From: DASRAJ01 sp035638255
GTDB taxonomy: Bacteria; Bacteroidota; Bacteroidia; Chitinophagales; UBA10324
Assembly: GCA_035638255.1 (NCBI GenBank)
Contig: DASRAJ010000063.1
Span: 79,578-143,577, forward strand
Reading direction: 5' to 3'
Length of the DNA: 64,000 nucleotides
In this document: positions 36,393-46,827 of the stretch, piece after piece
Position numbering within the stretch: the first letter of the stretch is position 1
Layout: every line of letters begins with the position of its first letter
Position numbers and translations under genes: made by a program
Notes under the pieces: generated by a model
Database searches by the model: none
Told to the model about the DNA's origin: nothing
Seen by the model: the letters and a program-made list of their open reading frames with translations, nothing else

Positions 36393-39119
36393 TTATTCCT
36401 TGGCCTTCACAATAGATTGATTCAGCACTGAACCATCTGCTGTAATAATTTGCAGGGCATAGACCCCGGTATTCAATGCGGATAAATCAATCTCTTCATT
36501 TACATTTCCGTTCGCTTCGTTTTGATGCTGAGCAAAAACTGTTCTTCCATTCACATCAAAAAGCTTCATCAACACCTCTCCTTCTGTTCCATTTTCAAAA
36601 CTAACATGAACAGCAGAAGCTACCGGATTCGGGTATACAATTAAATTCACCTCAGAAGCAGTACCCTCTTCTGCTAATCTCGGTAGTGTTCCGAAAGTAG
36701 AAATCGCTGAATACTTTCCTATTGCTGTTTGCCCATTTGAGGAATCAAGGGCGGCAATATGGTATTCATAGGTGGTATCTATTATAAGCCCGGTGAGATG
36801 GTACGTTGATACATTTCCGGTAGTGGTCTTCTTCTTCCATGTGGTAGCACCCAGCGGACGGTACTGCACGTAGGAGTACTTTATACAATTATAGGTTGTC
36901 CAGTTAACATCTGCTGTAGTAGAAGTAATATTGGTTGCCGACAGGTTCTTAGGCTTGGGAACTACCGTTTTTGTTGCACTCGTTGCCTGGCATGTTCCTG
37001 TTGCTCCGTCATTGAGTCCCACAGCGTAATAATTGCCGGGAGCTAAGTTGTCGAACTTGTGCGAACCGGTTCCATCTACAAAAACTTTACCCCCCTGTGC
37101 AATGCCATAGCGATATAATTGTAGTTGCTGATTTAACCCGCCCGTTACCTGGAAAGTGATGTAGCTGTTGGTGCAACTCGTGCCTACATGAGTTGTAGTT
37201 GCACTAACTGAAGTAACACAGTTGGTTTGGGTGAATGTTGAATTAATATTATAAGCCGCCCAGTGTGTATTGTAATAGGGGATCACTTTTACATAGTAAT
37301 ATCCCTGAGTAAGTGACGTAAGGTTTGCGGTGAGGATTCCTGCATTACTGTTATTGCTATAAATCGGAGCTAAGGCAGTATCTTTATATATATACATCCA
37401 AACGTAAGGAGTGCCTATGCCATAAAACGATGTCTCCCAATTTAGAGTAACAGTTAAGTTTCCAGTGCCGGTATAATTGATCTTCCACCAATCAATCAAA
37501 TCTCTGAGGCCGCCATTGTTTCGAAAGCCCACGTGGCCTTGTGTAGCAGTGTTGGCAGGAAGGGTTCGTCCGAGTTTTGCAAAATCATTCGATAAGCCAT
37601 CATTGGCATTTGTGTATAGCGAGAGTGAGTTAGTAAGCGTGTATGGTGCCCAGCCAGTAGGGTAATAATGGGTCACCAAAACATAGTATGTACCTGCAGC
37701 CAAACCATCATAAGGGTAAGAAATAGTACCGTTGGTGTTGCGAGAATCTAACAGAGTAACTCCATCGTTATCGTAAAGATAAGCCCAAATGTACTGACCA
37801 TTCCCCGAGGTAATTGTTAGATTTAACATTCCATCAGCTGGTGTCACGATCTTGTACCAATCCTGGGAATCGTAAACGCCATTGTAATAATAATTTATGT
37901 GCCCTGTAACCGTACTATTAACAGCAAATATAAGTGCCTGAGCTAATGTTCCATTTGGTTCTGCATCATTGGGCTCAGTAGGAACTGTGAGGTGGCTTGC
38001 AAGAGTGTATGGGACAAAGCCGTCAGGGAAATAGGCCTTTATCTTAACATAGTAAGTTCCTGCCGCTAATCCATCCTTTGGAATAGGGAGAGAGCCATTA
38101 GTATTGTTAGATGTTAAAAGTGTTGTGCCATCATGATCATACAGATAGGCCCAAACATACTGGCCATTGCCTGAAGTAAGAGTTAAGGTGAGAAGACCAT
38201 CGGCATTAGTGGTGATTTTATACCAGTCAGTGGTGTCTCTATGAAGGGTATAATAGTAATCAACATGTCCTGTCTTACTCCCGTTTTGTCCCAGCGTGAG
38301 AGCTTGTGATTTGGTATCGTTGGGCTCTGCATCGTTGGCTTGAGTGGGCTTAAACAAACTATCCGTGAGAGTATAGGGTGCAAAACCGTCGGGAAAATAG
38401 GCTATTATCTTAACATAGTAAGTCCCGGCAGTTAAGCCATCCTTTGGAATAGGAATTGAGCTATTTGTATTGTTAGATGCTAAAAGTGTGGTGCCATCAT
38501 GATCATAAAGATAAGCCCATATATATTGACCGTTGCTCGATGAGAGAATAAGCTTTAATAATCCATCACCGTCAGTGGTAATTGAATACCAGTCTGTGGT
38601 GTCGCGTTGCAAGTTATAGTAGTAGTCACAATGTCCGTTAGCAGTTGCATTTTGCGCCAGCGTAAGTGCTGTGGCCACAGTACCATTGGGCTCAACGTCC
38701 TTAGTGAAAGCAGCAATGTCCAATGTATTTGAAATAGTGTAAGACGGCATTTGAGCAGAGAAATAAGGATAAATTTTTATAAAGTAAGTTCCGTTTGCCA
38801 GCCCATCCTTAAAGATCGTGATTGTACCGTTAGTGTTATTGATCGCCAGTGACGTGGTGCCATTGTTATCAAATAACTCGACCCAACAAAAGAGGCCATT
38901 ACTAATGGTGAGCGTGACGTTCAGTTTTCCATCTTTATTGGTGATGACTTTCCACCAGTCAACGTCAGTAGTAGCAGGGCTGATAACCCCCGTGTTACTT
39001 CCATTGAGTGCGAGTGTGTTTGCCTGAGCTTTAGTGTCATTTGGTTCTGATTCAGTACTGTATGCTGAGCACCAGATTATGCCGCACAGAATGGTTGTGA
39101 GTATGTGTTTTGTTTTCAT
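36393..39119 (-). CDS. Secreted PPC-repeat / fibronectin-III protein with T9SS type A sorting domain
   Basis: 908 residues from the ATG at 39119 (MKTKHILTTILCG signal peptide); a GTG 11 codons upstream is less likely. Five tandem pre-peptidase-C-type (PPC) domains of ~110 residues each start with EPNDT or EPNGT and contain DWYKI/DWWKV and GTYYVKI. Repeats 2 to 4 are very alike (IWAYLYDHDGTTLL). A fibronectin III domain follows (~720-810), then a C-terminal sorting domain (VYPNPVASAVHVSFENG ending in IVKAKE). It is predicted to leave through the type IX system and be attached to the cell surface. No enzyme domain is visible, so an adhesin or matrix role is likely. Confidence 0.85.
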   Translation of the reverse strand: MKTKHILTTILCGIIWCSAYSTESEPNDTKAQANTLALNGSNTGVISPATTDVDWWKVITNKDGKLNVTLTISNGLFCWVELFDNNGTTSLAINNTNGTITIFKDGLANGTYFIKIYPYFSAQMPSYTISNTLDIAAFTKDVEPNGTVATALTLAQNATANGHCDYYYNLQRDTTDWYSITTDGDGLLKLILSSSNGQYIWAYLYDHDGTTLLASNNTNSSIPIPKDGLTAGTYYVKIIAYFPDGFAPYTLTDSLFKPTQANDAEPNDTKSQALTLGQNGSKTGHVDYYYTLHRDTTDWYKITTNADGLLTLTLTSGNGQYVWAYLYDHDGTTLLTSNNTNGSLPIPKDGLAAGTYYVKIKAYFPDGFVPYTLASHLTVPTEPNDAEPNGTLAQALIFAVNSTVTGHINYYYNGVYDSQDWYKIVTPADGMLNLTITSGNGQYIWAYLYDNDGVTLLDSRNTNGTISYPYDGLAAGTYYVLVTHYYPTGWAPYTLTNSLSLYTNANDGLSNDFAKLGRTLPANTATQGHVGFRNNGGLRDLIDWWKINYTGTGNLTVTLNWETSFYGIGTPYVWMYIYKDTALAPIYSNNSNAGILTANLTSLTQGYYYVKVIPYYNTHWAAYNINSTFTQTNCVTSVSATTTHVGTSCTNSYITFQVTGGLNQQLQLYRYGIAQGGKVFVDGTGSHKFDNLAPGNYYAVGLNDGATGTCQATSATKTVVPKPKNLSATNITSTTADVNWTTYNCIKYSYVQYRPLGATTWKKKTTTGNVSTYHLTGLIIDTTYEYHIAALDSSNGQTAIGKYSAISTFGTLPRLAEEGTASEVNLIVYPNPVASAVHVSFENGTEGEVLMKLFDVNGRTVFAQHQNEANGNVNEEIDLSALNTGVYALQIITADGSVLNQSIVKAKE

Positions 39120-39273
39120 GTTTAAGAGTTTTGTTTGAATGAATTTTTTCACGCGGCAAATCTAAATTGGCAGGCAGCGGTGAAACAACTACTAATTCTT
39201 GCGGGCAAGGAAGCATTGCATTTTGCGGACTGCGTTTCGCGCGCATCGCAGATCGCAAAACACATATCCAACT

Positions 39274-39912
39274 TCAAACGATGTTTTCCCTGATGGCTTT
39301 CGCAACGGCTTCGCCCACGGAGTGCACATGAAGCTTCTGATAAATGTTGCGGATGTGAAAGTTCACGGTATGATAACTGATAGAAAGTCTGTCTGCAATC
39401 ATTTTGTAACTCAGACCCTCTACTAAGAGAGAAAGAATATCATTTTCTTTTTCAGTGAGCAAATAAGTAAGATCATTTTTGATTGTTTCCTTTTGCTTAA
39501 AAAACTGAAGAACCTTCATCGCAATCTCCGGAGTCATGGGTGCACCTCCTTCAGATATTTCCTGGACGGCTTCGAGCAATTTTACGGGCGGCGTTTTCTT
39601 GAGCATGTAACCGGTAGCTCCTGCAAGAATGCACTGGAATACTTTTTCATCATGATCGAAAACCGTTTGCATCATCACCGGCATGGCGGGATATTGTTCT
39701 TTTATCATTTTCACTGCCTCAATTCCATTAATGCCGGGCATTTCAATGTCCATCAATACTACGTCAGGTTGCGAGTCCAGAATATCCTTCATCACGTGCG
39801 CACAATTCTCAAAGGCCCCTGCGCACTCAAACCCGGGAGAACTGTCGAGCAATAGCTTCAATCCGTCACGGCGGGTATCATTGTCTTCAAAGATGGTGAC
39901 GCGAATACTCAT
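39274..39912 (-). CDS. NarL/LuxR-family response regulator
   Basis: 212 residues from the ATG at 39912 (MSIRVTIFEDND); a TTG 45 bp upstream is less likely. The receiver domain (1-120) has its phospho-acceptor Asp in VVLMDIEMPG, the switch Thr/Ser region MMQTVFDHD and Lys in LKKTPP. The C-terminal LuxR-type HTH (~145-205) reads LTEKENDILSLLVEGLSYKM and TVNFHIRNIYQKL. It pairs with the Reg_prop sensor kinase encoded 167 bp upstream on the same strand. Confidence 0.92.
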   Translation of the reverse strand: MSIRVTIFEDNDTRRDGLKLLLDSSPGFECAGAFENCAHVMKDILDSQPDVVLMDIEMPGINGIEAVKMIKEQYPAMPVMMQTVFDHDEKVFQCILAGATGYMLKKTPPVKLLEAVQEISEGGAPMTPEIAMKVLQFFKQKETIKNDLTYLLTEKENDILSLLVEGLSYKMIADRLSISYHTVNFHIRNIYQKLHVHSVGEAVAKAIRENIV

Positions 39913-39973
39913 GATGGCTGCAAAACTAATTTGCAGAATGACGTTTGTTACCCGCAAATATTAGGGGGGAAAC

Positions 39974-40070
39974 TTAATTCGCGAATCGCGATTCCCGTAT
40001 CGCGAGTTCTCCCGATTTAACCGGGATTCGCGATTTGAATTCACGATTCGTGTTTCACCATTCACAATTC
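39974..40070. repeat. Degenerate ATTCGCGA/ATTCACGA short-period repeat with internal inverted repeats
   Basis: The tract lies between the sensor kinase and response-regulator genes. ATTCGCGAATCGCGATT and CGGGATTCGCGATTTGAATT are mutually complementary in part, and CCCGATTTAACCGGG is a small hairpin. It grades into ATTCACGATTCGTG units of the same kind as near xylF. Confidence 0.6.
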
Positions 40071-40079
40071 CAGATCCAC

Positions 40080-43000
40080 TCATCCTGAAAATGTGAGTGT
40101 CACTCTTGTTCCTGCTTCCGGTAGTGAAGAAATTTTCAGATCACCTTTCAGTGTGCGGGCACGTTCCTGCATGGTGTATAATCCATTTCCTGAAATCACT
40201 TCTTCTTTTTTAAACCCAATTCCGTCATCACTGATCTCCATTACGATTTTATTTCCTTTTCTCCCGAACAAAATCATTACCGTTTCACATTGCGCATACT
40301 TGGTGATGTTGTGAATAGCTTCCTTGAAAATCAAAAACAGCTCCTTTCTTTTTTCCTGTGTCAGCTTTACAGAATCCAAATGTTCATCGAGAACAAAATT
40401 CACCATTATATTCTTTGGCTGCAGCATGTCAATCGCATATCGCTTCATGCGCAGCACCATTTGATCGAAACGATCATTGCGCGGCTGGATGCTCCACACG
40501 ATATAGTTCATGTTTTCCTGCATCTCCTGGCTGGTAGATGAAATTTTTTCGAGCACCCCTTTAAGATCATCTTGCTCTGTTCCGGATTTCATTTTCGCAA
40601 CTTCAGAATACAGGTTGATCGTGCTGAGTGCCGACCCCACATCATCATGCAGATCATTGGCAATTTTATTACGAACTGACTGGAGTCGTGAAATCTGTTT
40701 CAAACGGACCTGGTTGATCAGCGTTGTAACTGCAACGATAAAAACCGTGATCAGCAGGTAGAACCACCATTGCTGCCAGTATGGGGGCAACACCTTAAAG
40801 GAAACAAGATCAACAGCGTCACTCCATTCTCCATTCGCGTCTGTCACCTTTACTTTAAAAGTATAAGCGCCGGGAGGCAAGCTCGTGAAACTTGCATTGC
40901 TTTCTTTGCCGGACGCAGTCCAGGAATCATTCAATCCGGCCAGTTGATACCGGTAGCGTACCGTGGAGGATGCAAGCTGCAGCGATGAAAAACTGATTGT
41001 GAAAAAATTTTTCCCGTGAGGAAATTCCAGATCACCAAAGGCTGATGTTTTAAAAATACTGCGATCCATCACTTTGAAATCAGTGAGATAAATCTTCGGT
41101 GGTATGGTTTCAAAATGAAATGAGTCAGGGTAGAATGTCACCAGATAATTTCCTGCACCATAGCTGAATGCCCCATCCTCCCGCGTGAGCAATCGTGCGG
41201 GATATTTCAGAATCCATTCAGGATTGGGGACGGTGACATCACCAAATTTTTTTGCAGATGCGTCAAACACCTCAAATCCCTCCGGCGTTGGAATCCAATA
41301 ACGATGGTGGCGATCAGGGTAAATGCCAAGCATGTTATTGCCTGCAGGAGTTTGAGCAGCATAGTGATGAAAAATTTTTCCGTCAAACTCATTCAAGCCG
41401 TCACCCATGGTTGTCACCCACAAATGATTTTGCTCATCAGCATAAATTCCACTCACATTGTCTCCTGAAATGGTAGAATCATTCCCGGGAAAATTGAGGA
41501 AGGAAATAAAATCATTTTTCAACGGATAATTTTTATTCCAGCGAAACAATCCGCCTGCGGTTCCCACCCAAATCTCTCCGTTTCTGTCTTTCACCACAGC
41601 ATGAATGAGGTTGTTAGCAAGGCTCGTTGGCACGGTTGCGTCGTGTACAAACGTTACAAGCTTATGATGAATGAGATCATAAAATCCGATGCCATCACCC
41701 AATATTCCGATGATGAGAAAGGAGTGTCCGTCAATAGTATCACCAAGTGCCGATCGCATCTGGAAAGTAATCTTATGAAACCTCAACCGGGTCCACTCCT
41801 GATCAGAATCGAGACTCAGGTATTCAATGGTTTCAGTAGATGGATGGTAGCGGTAGATGCTATTTTCAGAACACAAAAAATCCTGATCGAATGCTTGAAG
41901 GATGTAGGTTGGAGAAGCTTGCCTTCCCGAATCAATAAATGAAACAAGATGAAAATCCCTTTCGCCTACGCTTCTTTTATAAATGCCTTCATCGGTACAC
42001 ACCCTTAATGTTCCCTCATCATCTTCATTCACGCTGAAGTGAGTGAGCTCATGATCATCAGTTACCGGCAAACTTTCACCCACAAATTGCCATTGCGAGG
42101 GATTGTATTTCGAAATGCCATTAGAAGTACCGATCCATAACGTTCCTGCCCGGTCTTTAAAAATGCAATTGATTTTATTGGAAGCAATGCTGAATTGATC
42201 GCTCCGGTCATGCCTTAGGTTAACTGAAGAAAAATTCTCCTTGTTAATCATGAACAGTCCGGAACCTTTGCTTCCCGCAAGCATAAAATTTTTATTCCAC
42301 GCACAAACGCAAAGTATTTGATCGTTGATGTCAAGAATTTTTTTCTGCTCGGGATAATGCATAGTGTCTGTTGGCATTCCATATTGCACATATAACCCCT
42401 TCCCCCATGCCGCAAGCCATACATTGTTGCCGTCAATAACAAAGGAAGGGATGGAAAAAGGTCCCGTGCCTTCTGCGAACCCCCGGAGGGTAATGTGTCC
42501 ACTATCTTTTTTTATACCATACACATAACCGCCCACAAGGAAAGAGATGTACAGCATGGAATCGTTTCCATCAACGTGATGAATCCAGTTGGCGGGAATG
42601 GAAGGGTCTTTGGTTGCATGGACGGGATCCGGACGCATGTCCCGCCCGAGCCATGATTGCGTGTAATTAAATTGCATTGTTTTTTTATTCAGAAAAATAC
42701 CTGTCACCACTTCTGCTCCGATGAGCAAATAATCCTCGTTGTAATCATAAAGGCAATTGAGCCGGTTAGTAGCAATAGAATTTTTGTCGGCAGGATTATT
42801 TTTGAACTGATGAAATTGCTTGTCTCTTGTTTGTAGCGGATCATACCGGGTGAGCCCGCCATCTTTTGTTGCAATCCAAAAAATATTTTGATCATCCTGG
42901 AGAATGTCAACAATATCGTTTCCTGAAAGTGAGTTCATGCTTGCGTCATCATGATAAAATGTTTCCACAACATTTCCATCATAGCGATTGAGTCCGAAGT

Positions 43001-43175
43001 GTGTTCCAATCCAAAGAAACCCATCGTGATCCTGGTAGATGCAGGTAATGTCATTGCTTGACAATCCTTGTGCTGTAGTAATGTTTTCAAAATGCAGTTG
43101 TGGAAACTGTGCAGAAGCTGCCTGAAATACAATCAGCAGAAGGAATGGAAAAAGCTTTCGGTGGTGGAGCAACAT
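40080..43175 (-). CDS. Reg_prop beta-propeller sensor histidine kinase (HisKA_3 type)
   Basis: 1031 residues from the ATG at 43175; a GTG 33 bp upstream is less likely. A signal peptide is followed by two_component Reg_prop blades (GLSSNDITCIYQDHDGFLWI; NKINCIFKDRAGTLWIGTSN; LIHAVVKDRNGEIWVGTAGG) forming periplasmic propellers. Then come a Y_Y_Y domain (~715-785), one membrane helix (~795-812) and a cytoplasmic kinase. The phospho-acceptor His lies in NDLHDDVGSALS, and the HATPase region has SDDGIGF and GNGLYTMQERA. Such kinases sense polysaccharides or other envelope ligands. Its LuxR-type partner is encoded next, while its signal is unknown. The nearby secreted PPC protein is a candidate target (inference). 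Confidence 0.92.
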   Translation of the reverse strand: MLLHHRKLFPFLLLIVFQAASAQFPQLHFENITTAQGLSSNDITCIYQDHDGFLWIGTHFGLNRYDGNVVETFYHDDASMNSLSGNDIVDILQDDQNIFWIATKDGGLTRYDPLQTRDKQFHQFKNNPADKNSIATNRLNCLYDYNEDYLLIGAEVVTGIFLNKKTMQFNYTQSWLGRDMRPDPVHATKDPSIPANWIHHVDGNDSMLYISFLVGGYVYGIKKDSGHITLRGFAEGTGPFSIPSFVIDGNNVWLAAWGKGLYVQYGMPTDTMHYPEQKKILDINDQILCVCAWNKNFMLAGSKGSGLFMINKENFSSVNLRHDRSDQFSIASNKINCIFKDRAGTLWIGTSNGISKYNPSQWQFVGESLPVTDDHELTHFSVNEDDEGTLRVCTDEGIYKRSVGERDFHLVSFIDSGRQASPTYILQAFDQDFLCSENSIYRYHPSTETIEYLSLDSDQEWTRLRFHKITFQMRSALGDTIDGHSFLIIGILGDGIGFYDLIHHKLVTFVHDATVPTSLANNLIHAVVKDRNGEIWVGTAGGLFRWNKNYPLKNDFISFLNFPGNDSTISGDNVSGIYADEQNHLWVTTMGDGLNEFDGKIFHHYAAQTPAGNNMLGIYPDRHHRYWIPTPEGFEVFDASAKKFGDVTVPNPEWILKYPARLLTREDGAFSYGAGNYLVTFYPDSFHFETIPPKIYLTDFKVMDRSIFKTSAFGDLEFPHGKNFFTISFSSLQLASSTVRYRYQLAGLNDSWTASGKESNASFTSLPPGAYTFKVKVTDANGEWSDAVDLVSFKVLPPYWQQWWFYLLITVFIVAVTTLINQVRLKQISRLQSVRNKIANDLHDDVGSALSTINLYSEVAKMKSGTEQDDLKGVLEKISSTSQEMQENMNYIVWSIQPRNDRFDQMVLRMKRYAIDMLQPKNIMVNFVLDEHLDSVKLTQEKRKELFLIFKEAIHNITKYAQCETVMILFGRKGNKIVMEISDDGIGFKKEEVISGNGLYTMQERARTLKGDLKISSLPEAGTRVTLTFSG

Positions 43176-43495
43176 GGACTGACTACTGCAACTTACGTTT
43201 TTTTCCACCGCATAGTTAATGCGCGTGTAGATGTTGGTGAATGGTAATAAAAGATACGATATGCAATCTTACATGATTGGCGCGAATAGTCTCACGTCGC
43301 AAAGAATCGATTGAAAGGCGCTGACTTTGCTTCAGCTCAATCTTTTCAAGAGGTTAAGGCAGACTGAGTTCTTTATCTCTGACCTCATACCTTGCAATGA
43401 AAACAGAGAAGAACGAAGTTACGGGAAGTAGTTTCTCTTTGATAATTTCGGCACTTGCTATTGCTATTCCAAATCAAAAATATGTTTTCACTCTC

Positions 43496-46400
43496 ATGAG
43501 AATTTCTACCTGGTTTCTTCCGGTGAGCTTATTGCTGGTCAACAATATCTCTACTGCACAGAGTACTGTTCATCATGATACAAATGAGACAGGAAAAGTG
43601 ATGAACGAATCTTCGCCGGTCTTTCTGCAGAATCCGGGACAATGGGATGAATCTGTTTTGTTTCGAACGTCAGCGTCGGGAGCTGAAGTTTCTTTCATGA
43701 AAAACAAAATAAGTTTTGCGATAGCCCGAAGGATAGAGAAAAATATTCAGCAGCAGATTCCTTTGATGAACCTGAACGGAGAACCCAATCCGGAGGCAAA
43801 TCAAATTTTAGTATGGAATCTGAATTTTGAAAATTGCAATCCTTCTACAATTGTGACTCCTGTTGGTTCCCATTCTTCACACAAAAATTATTTTTTAGGA
43901 AATGATCCTTCAAAATGGAAGGCAGATGTTCCCTGCTTTGAAAAAATTATCTATAAAAACATTTATGACGACATTGACCTGTGCTACTATAATAAGAACT
44001 CATCGCTTGAATATGATTACACGGTTCATCCGAACGCCGATCTTTCCTCCATAAGAATGAAGCTTGAAGGAGTGAACAATATTCGCATTGATGAAGCCGG
44101 AGATATTGTAATTGAGACCGCTTTCGGAACCGTGAAGGAGAAGAAACCCATCGCTTATCAAATTATCAACAATGAAACAAAGCCTGTGCAAGTCAGCTTT
44201 AGGATTTTGGGAAATGATGTTTATGGATTCAGCCTTGAGTCAACGTACGATGCATCATCTAAGCTCATCATTGATCCGGTGATGCTCGAATGGAGCACAT
44301 TTGCCGGTGGTGGCGTTGATGGTAACGGATATGTTTTTGATCTTGCCGTTGACAGTGCAGGATATGTGTATGCCACCGGTTATTACAACGATGATTTTCC
44401 GGTTACTTCCGGTGTTTACGATACCTCTTACAACCAGGGTGGCAGTTGCGGCTTTGGAGGATCGTTTGAAGATGTCTTCGTAATAAAATTAAATCCGGAT
44501 GCCACTTCAATTGTATGGGCGACTTATGTCGGCGGAAGTTGTGCCGAGCGTGGACGCGGTATTGCCATCAATCCGCAGGGAGATTGTTTTGTTACAGGCT
44601 GGACAAGGTCCGTTGATTTTCCCAAAGTAAATTCCATTCTGTCATCTTTAAATGGAAGTACCGATGCTTTCGTGTTACGATTGAACAGTAATGGTACCGT
44701 GCTCAGCTATTCAAGTGACTTTGGTGGTGAGTACAATGATTGGGCAGAGAAGATAGTTATTGACAAGAACAACGAAGCGGTGGCTACAGGCGCCACTCTT
44801 AATCTTCTTGGTGATCCCGGTTTCCAGGTTACTGCAAATGCTTTTCAATACAATTACGGTGGAGGCAGTTACCAATCTGATGCTTATGTAATCAAATTTA
44901 CCGCATCCGGAAATCTTATATGGGCCTCTTATCTTGGAGGATCATTGTGGGATTGGGGTTATAGTATTGGTCTTGATTCTTCCGATAAAATTTATGTAAC
45001 CGGGCGAGGACAAACAGGATTTCCCACGACACCCGGTGCTTTTCAAACGGCTAACAATGGATCTGATGATGTGTTTGTAACCTGCATTGATTCTTCAGGT
45101 ACTTCAATTATTTATTCAACGCTCGTAGGCGGATCAACTACCACGAATGGAAGTTGCGCCTGTGAATCAGGCAATTCCATATATGTAAATAAGCAGGGTG
45201 AAACTTATGTAACCGGCAATGTGCGCTCATCAGATTTCCCTGCTACCGTAGGGGCTTATGATGTTTCCTTCAACGATGGTTACTATGGTGACAACTTTGC
45301 TTTCGAACTCAACGCAACAGGAAGCGATCTTGTTTTTTCAACGTACCTCGGCGGCGCCACGCTCGATATAGGATGGGGAATTGATGTAAATGATTCCGGC
45401 GAAGTTTTTCTGTCCGGTTATTCTGATGCATCGGATTTTCCAACTACCACTTGTGCATTTGACAGCACCTACAACGGAACCACCGATGCTGATTTTACCA
45501 TCAGCAAATTAAGTAAAGACGGAAGTACGCTGCTGTACTCAACTTACATTGGCGGAAATGACCAGGATTATTGGGAGCCGAAAGTGAGAGTGATGGGTGA
45601 TGAATGCGATCAGCGAATAGTGTTTAGCGGCACCAGTCATTCGCAGGATTTTCCTACTACAGCAGGAACCATTCAACCCGTTAAGTTAAACGGAGTGAAT
45701 GATCAGCCCGTGATATTTAAGATGCAGCCAAAAATTTTTCCGGGATTCATTTCACCCGATAGTGTTGCCTGCAATGATGCAGTATCATTTTCTGATACCA
45801 CTAATGTTTGCGGCCTCTGGAATCCTTCCTTCATGACCGAGCAATGGGATTTTGGTGATGGCACTTTTGCAAATGGAAATACCGCTACACATGTGTACTC
45901 CGCTGCAGGAACATACACGGTGAAATTAGTAACAGGATGCCCGATGGATTCTGTTTCAAAAACAATTGTGGTCAGTTGCGGCAATTTATCAAGCGTTCAG
46001 ATTGCTTGTACCGATACTTCACTCTGCGAAAAATTCTGCATCAGCTTTACCGATCTTTCCATCAACAACCCGGTAACATGGCAATGGATTTTTGAGGGAG
46101 GAAGTCCGCCCGCTTCAACAGATCAAAATCCGGCGATGATCTGTTACAATGATTCAGGAATGTTTGATGTAACACTCATTACTACAGATGGGGGCGGCAA
46201 CATGGATACACTTGCTTTGCACGACTTCATCACTGTGTTTTCAAATCCTGCCGCCCCGGTTATCACTCAATCCAGTGATACACTTTTTTCTACACCGGCG
46301 GCTTCTTATAAATGGTATCTCGATGCATACCCTATTCCGGGCGCGACGAACCAGGATTATATAATTACTCAATCAGGATTGTACACCGTTGAAGTGGGCA

Positions 46401-46720
46401 ATCAATCCGAATGCACAGCAGAGGTAAGTGTTACAGCATATCTGTCAGGAATTGAAGACCAGGATGCTGATAATACCATCCATTTATATTCAAACCCTGC
46501 AGACGAAAATCTTTTCATTCAGTATCATGGGCGAACCGTTCTGAATGCCGAGTGTTCCATCATAAATATTCTCGGCGAAAAATTATGGCAGCAAATAGAA
46601 GCGAAAGTTTCAGAGGAGCAAAGCATTTCAGTTGATGTAAGATCTTTTGCTGAAGGAACCTACTTCTTTATTCTCACTTCACGCGAAAAAACATCGGTAG
46701 TGAAATGGGTGAAGCAATAA
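43496..46720 (+). CDS. Large secreted SBBP-repeat / PKD protein with T9SS type A sorting domain
   Basis: 1074 residues from the ATG at 43496, chosen because MRISTWFLPVSLLLVNN forms a proper signal peptide; the frame is open to an ATG at 43397. An N-terminal DUF7948-type region (FLQNPGQWDESVLFRTSASG) is followed by about seven SBBP/beta-propeller repeats (LAVDSAGYVYATGY, DFPTTAG, FSTYLGG). Two PKD-like domains come next (WDFGDGTFANGNTATHVYS; WIFEGGSPPASTDQNP) and then a sorting domain (LYSNPADENLFIQYHG to VVKWVKQ). It is predicted to be exported by the type IX system. The gap before it (43176-43495) holds no recognised gene other than the possible longer start. Confidence 0.85.
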   Translation: MRISTWFLPVSLLLVNNISTAQSTVHHDTNETGKVMNESSPVFLQNPGQWDESVLFRTSASGAEVSFMKNKISFAIARRIEKNIQQQIPLMNLNGEPNPEANQILVWNLNFENCNPSTIVTPVGSHSSHKNYFLGNDPSKWKADVPCFEKIIYKNIYDDIDLCYYNKNSSLEYDYTVHPNADLSSIRMKLEGVNNIRIDEAGDIVIETAFGTVKEKKPIAYQIINNETKPVQVSFRILGNDVYGFSLESTYDASSKLIIDPVMLEWSTFAGGGVDGNGYVFDLAVDSAGYVYATGYYNDDFPVTSGVYDTSYNQGGSCGFGGSFEDVFVIKLNPDATSIVWATYVGGSCAERGRGIAINPQGDCFVTGWTRSVDFPKVNSILSSLNGSTDAFVLRLNSNGTVLSYSSDFGGEYNDWAEKIVIDKNNEAVATGATLNLLGDPGFQVTANAFQYNYGGGSYQSDAYVIKFTASGNLIWASYLGGSLWDWGYSIGLDSSDKIYVTGRGQTGFPTTPGAFQTANNGSDDVFVTCIDSSGTSIIYSTLVGGSTTTNGSCACESGNSIYVNKQGETYVTGNVRSSDFPATVGAYDVSFNDGYYGDNFAFELNATGSDLVFSTYLGGATLDIGWGIDVNDSGEVFLSGYSDASDFPTTTCAFDSTYNGTTDADFTISKLSKDGSTLLYSTYIGGNDQDYWEPKVRVMGDECDQRIVFSGTSHSQDFPTTAGTIQPVKLNGVNDQPVIFKMQPKIFPGFISPDSVACNDAVSFSDTTNVCGLWNPSFMTEQWDFGDGTFANGNTATHVYSAAGTYTVKLVTGCPMDSVSKTIVVSCGNLSSVQIACTDTSLCEKFCISFTDLSINNPVTWQWIFEGGSPPASTDQNPAMICYNDSGMFDVTLITTDGGGNMDTLALHDFITVFSNPAAPVITQSSDTLFSTPAASYKWYLDAYPIPGATNQDYIITQSGLYTVEVGNQSECTAEVSVTAYLSGIEDQDADNTIHLYSNPADENLFIQYHGRTVLNAECSIINILGEKLWQQIEAKVSEEQSISVDVRSFAEGTYFFILTSREKTSVVKWVKQ

Positions 46721-46827
46721 CGCCTGACTCGAACGATGCAGACTTGATGGGTTGACGATATAAAAATAAAAGATGAAAAGTTCAGAAACAGGGTACCAAC
46801 TTGAAACTGATTACTAAAAATCGAAAA

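Noticed and set aside
37477..37665. Plus-strand open frame inside the PPC-repeat gene
   Set aside because: It is antisense to a well-supported coding region with clear domain repeats.
40080..43175. Hybrid two-component system (kinase, receiver and HTH in one protein)
   Set aside because: The protein ends after the HATPase domain; the receiver and HTH are in the separate gene at 39274-39912.
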